A stretch of 8,042 nucleotides of DNA from JBDRGX01 sp043817485 [NCBI: bacterium] (GTDB taxonomy: Bacteria; JBDRGX01), in the NCBI GenBank assembly GCA_043817485.1, contig JBDRGX010000100.1:1-8042 (forward strand). The letters are read 5' to 3'. The position numbers and the translations under genes were made by a program. The notes under the pieces are model-generated. The model saw only the letters and a program-made list of their open reading frames with translations. It made no database searches and was not told where the DNA came from. This document shows positions 7,366 through 8,042 of the stretch, in pieces (the stretch's first letter is position 1; every line of letters starts with the position of its first letter).

Positions 7366-7448
7366 GTTTTTGTTAAAATTTCCTATAAAATAATTTCAAA
7401 CAAGCAGTTTTTTTAAAATAACTTGTCAAAAATTTGTTTACATGCTTG

Positions 7449-7498
7449 CAAATTAAATTAAAAATAATAAATTGACAAATTAAATTAAAAATAATAAA
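7449..7498. repeat. 27-bp tandem duplication (two copies, 23 bp identical)
   Basis: A 23-bp sequence beginning CAAATTAAATTAAAAATAAT occurs at 7449-7471 and again at 7476-7498, exact in both, with a 27-bp period. The four bases before each copy differ slightly (CTTG and TTGA). The second copy overlaps the candidate -35 and spacer of the plus-strand promoter, so the duplication could have created or moved that promoter. Confidence 0.85.
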
Positions 7499-7500
7499 AG
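7472..7500 (+). promoter_or_regulatory. Candidate promoter for the ABC transporter gene
   Basis: TTGACA (7472-7477) is followed after 17 bp by TAAAAG (7495-7500). The -35 is perfect and the -10 weak (4/6). Start of transcription near 7507 would leave about 25 bases before the ATG, with room for the AAAGG ribosome binding site at 7519-7523. Confidence 0.45.
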
Positions 7501-7531
7501 GTGAATCTTAACAATAACAAAGGTATTTTAA

Positions 7532-8042
7532 ATGAACATTATTACAGAAAATATTATTGAATTAAAAAATATAGTTAAAGTTTATAAAACTGGAAAAATT
7601 GAATTTGAAGCATTAAAAAAAATAGATTTGAATATAAAACATGGAGAATTTTTAGCTATAATGGGACCATCTGGTTCTGGAAAAACCACTTGTATGAATA
7701 TTTTAGGATGTTTAGACAGACCTACCAGTGGTTCATACAAACTTGATGAAAAAGAAGTAAATTTACTTCAAGATAATGAACTGTCTAAAATTAGAAATAA
7801 AAAAATTGGTTTTGTATTTCAAACTTTTAATTTACTACCACGAATAGATGCTTTTTCTAATATAGAACTTCCTTTAATTTATAGTAAAGTTAATCATAGA
7901 AAAGAAAAAGTATTAAAATTATTAGAAATGGTAGGATTGAAAGATAAAGCAAAAAATAAACCTAATGAACTTTCAGGAGGACAACAACAAAGAGTTGCTA
8001 TAGCAAGAGCTTTAATCAACAATCCATCAATAATACTTGCAG
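7532..8042 (+). CDS. ABC transporter ATP-binding protein, LolD/MacB type (3' end outside window)
   Basis: The visible 170 residues are the nucleotide-binding domain of an ABC exporter that drives transport with ATP at the inner membrane. Seen here are the A-loop region around VYKTG (17-21), Walker A GPSGSGKTT (45-53), the Q-loop with Q97 in FVFQTFNLLPR (94-104) and the signature LSGGQQQRVAIARAL (147-161). The sequence stops at IILA, just before the expected Walker B acidic residues. The pattern GCLDRPTSG...FQTFNLLPR...NIELPLIY is typical of the LolD/MacB/YknY family. Members extract lipoproteins or export peptides, antibiotics or other substrates with a FtsX/MacB-like permease, which would be expected just downstream. 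The ATG at 7532 has AAAGG 8 bp upstream and gives the usual short N-terminus. LolD and MacB cannot be told apart without the permease. It is transcribed divergently from ftsA. Confidence 0.93.
   Translation, partial: MNIITENIIELKNIVKVYKTGKIEFEALKKIDLNIKHGEFLAIMGPSGSGKTTCMNILGCLDRPTSGSYKLDEKEVNLLQDNELSKIRNKKIGFVFQTFNLLPRIDAFSNIELPLIYSKVNHRKEKVLKLLEMVGLKDKAKNKPNELSGGQQQRVAIARALINNPSIILA

Noticed and set aside
7400-7426. Bulged inverted repeat ACAAG/CTTGT in the ftsA upstream region, considered as an operator or terminator
   Set aside because: The arms are five bases with a bulge, and the region is nearly all A and T, where such pairings are frequent by chance.
7219-7531. Possible riboswitch, tRNA or small RNA in the 313-bp divergent gap
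   Set aside because: I see no cloverleaf, no GC-containing conserved core and no terminator. Only promoter-like boxes, the 27-bp duplication and one weak leader hairpin are present.

Overview
The window comes from a very AT-rich bacterial chromosome. G+C looks to be roughly a quarter or less, and Lys, Asn, Ile and Phe codons dominate. The gene set is ordinary chromosomal housekeeping: FtsA, FtsZ, ribosomal protein L25, peptidyl-tRNA hydrolase, a long AsmA/TamB-like envelope protein and an ABC exporter ATPase. FtsA together with an AsmA/TamB-like protein suggests a diderm (outer-membrane) bacterium. The strong anti-Shine-Dalgarno match before ftsZ shows normal bacterial translation. A GAAATTCGAAAC-type intergenic repeat resembles, from memory, repeats in Elusimicrobiota/Omnitrophota-type genomes. 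That is a weak lineage hint, and the sequence alone does not settle the taxon.

Layout, right to left because most genes are on the minus strand. At 7532-8042 (+) lies the start of a LolD/MacB-type ABC ATPase, cut by the window edge. It diverges from ftsA across a 313-bp region holding candidate promoters for both directions and a 27-bp tandem duplication. ftsA (5986-7218) and ftsZ (4693-5928) form a two-gene minus-strand unit 57 bp apart. A 318-bp gap follows, carrying the interspersed repeat, a possible weak terminator and a good candidate promoter. Next come rplY/ctc (3724-4374), pth (3146-3715) and an AsmA/TamB-like gene starting at 3133, packed with gaps of 8 and 12 bp as one operon. The last gene runs off the left edge.

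The most notable feature is in the AsmA/TamB-like gene. Its membrane-anchor start (2897-3133) and its body (2973 down to 1, 991 codons without a stop) lie in different frames. They join cleanly if one base is dropped in a nine-T or the adjacent eight-A run around 2913-2932. The body frame has no ATG, GTG or TTG for its first ~210 codons and stays fully open, so it appears to be kept as coding sequence. Polymerase slippage, a very recent mutation and a sequence error are all possible.

Functionally, FtsA anchors FtsZ filaments to the membrane to build the division ring. L25 and Pth serve translation (5S rRNA binding and peptidyl-tRNA recycling). The AsmA/TamB-like protein probably works in envelope lipid transport or outer-membrane assembly. 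I see no RNA genes, CRISPR arrays, insertion sequences or phage genes. Apart from the frame break, oddities are modest: an unusual FtsZ tail and an altered phosphate-2 motif in FtsA.
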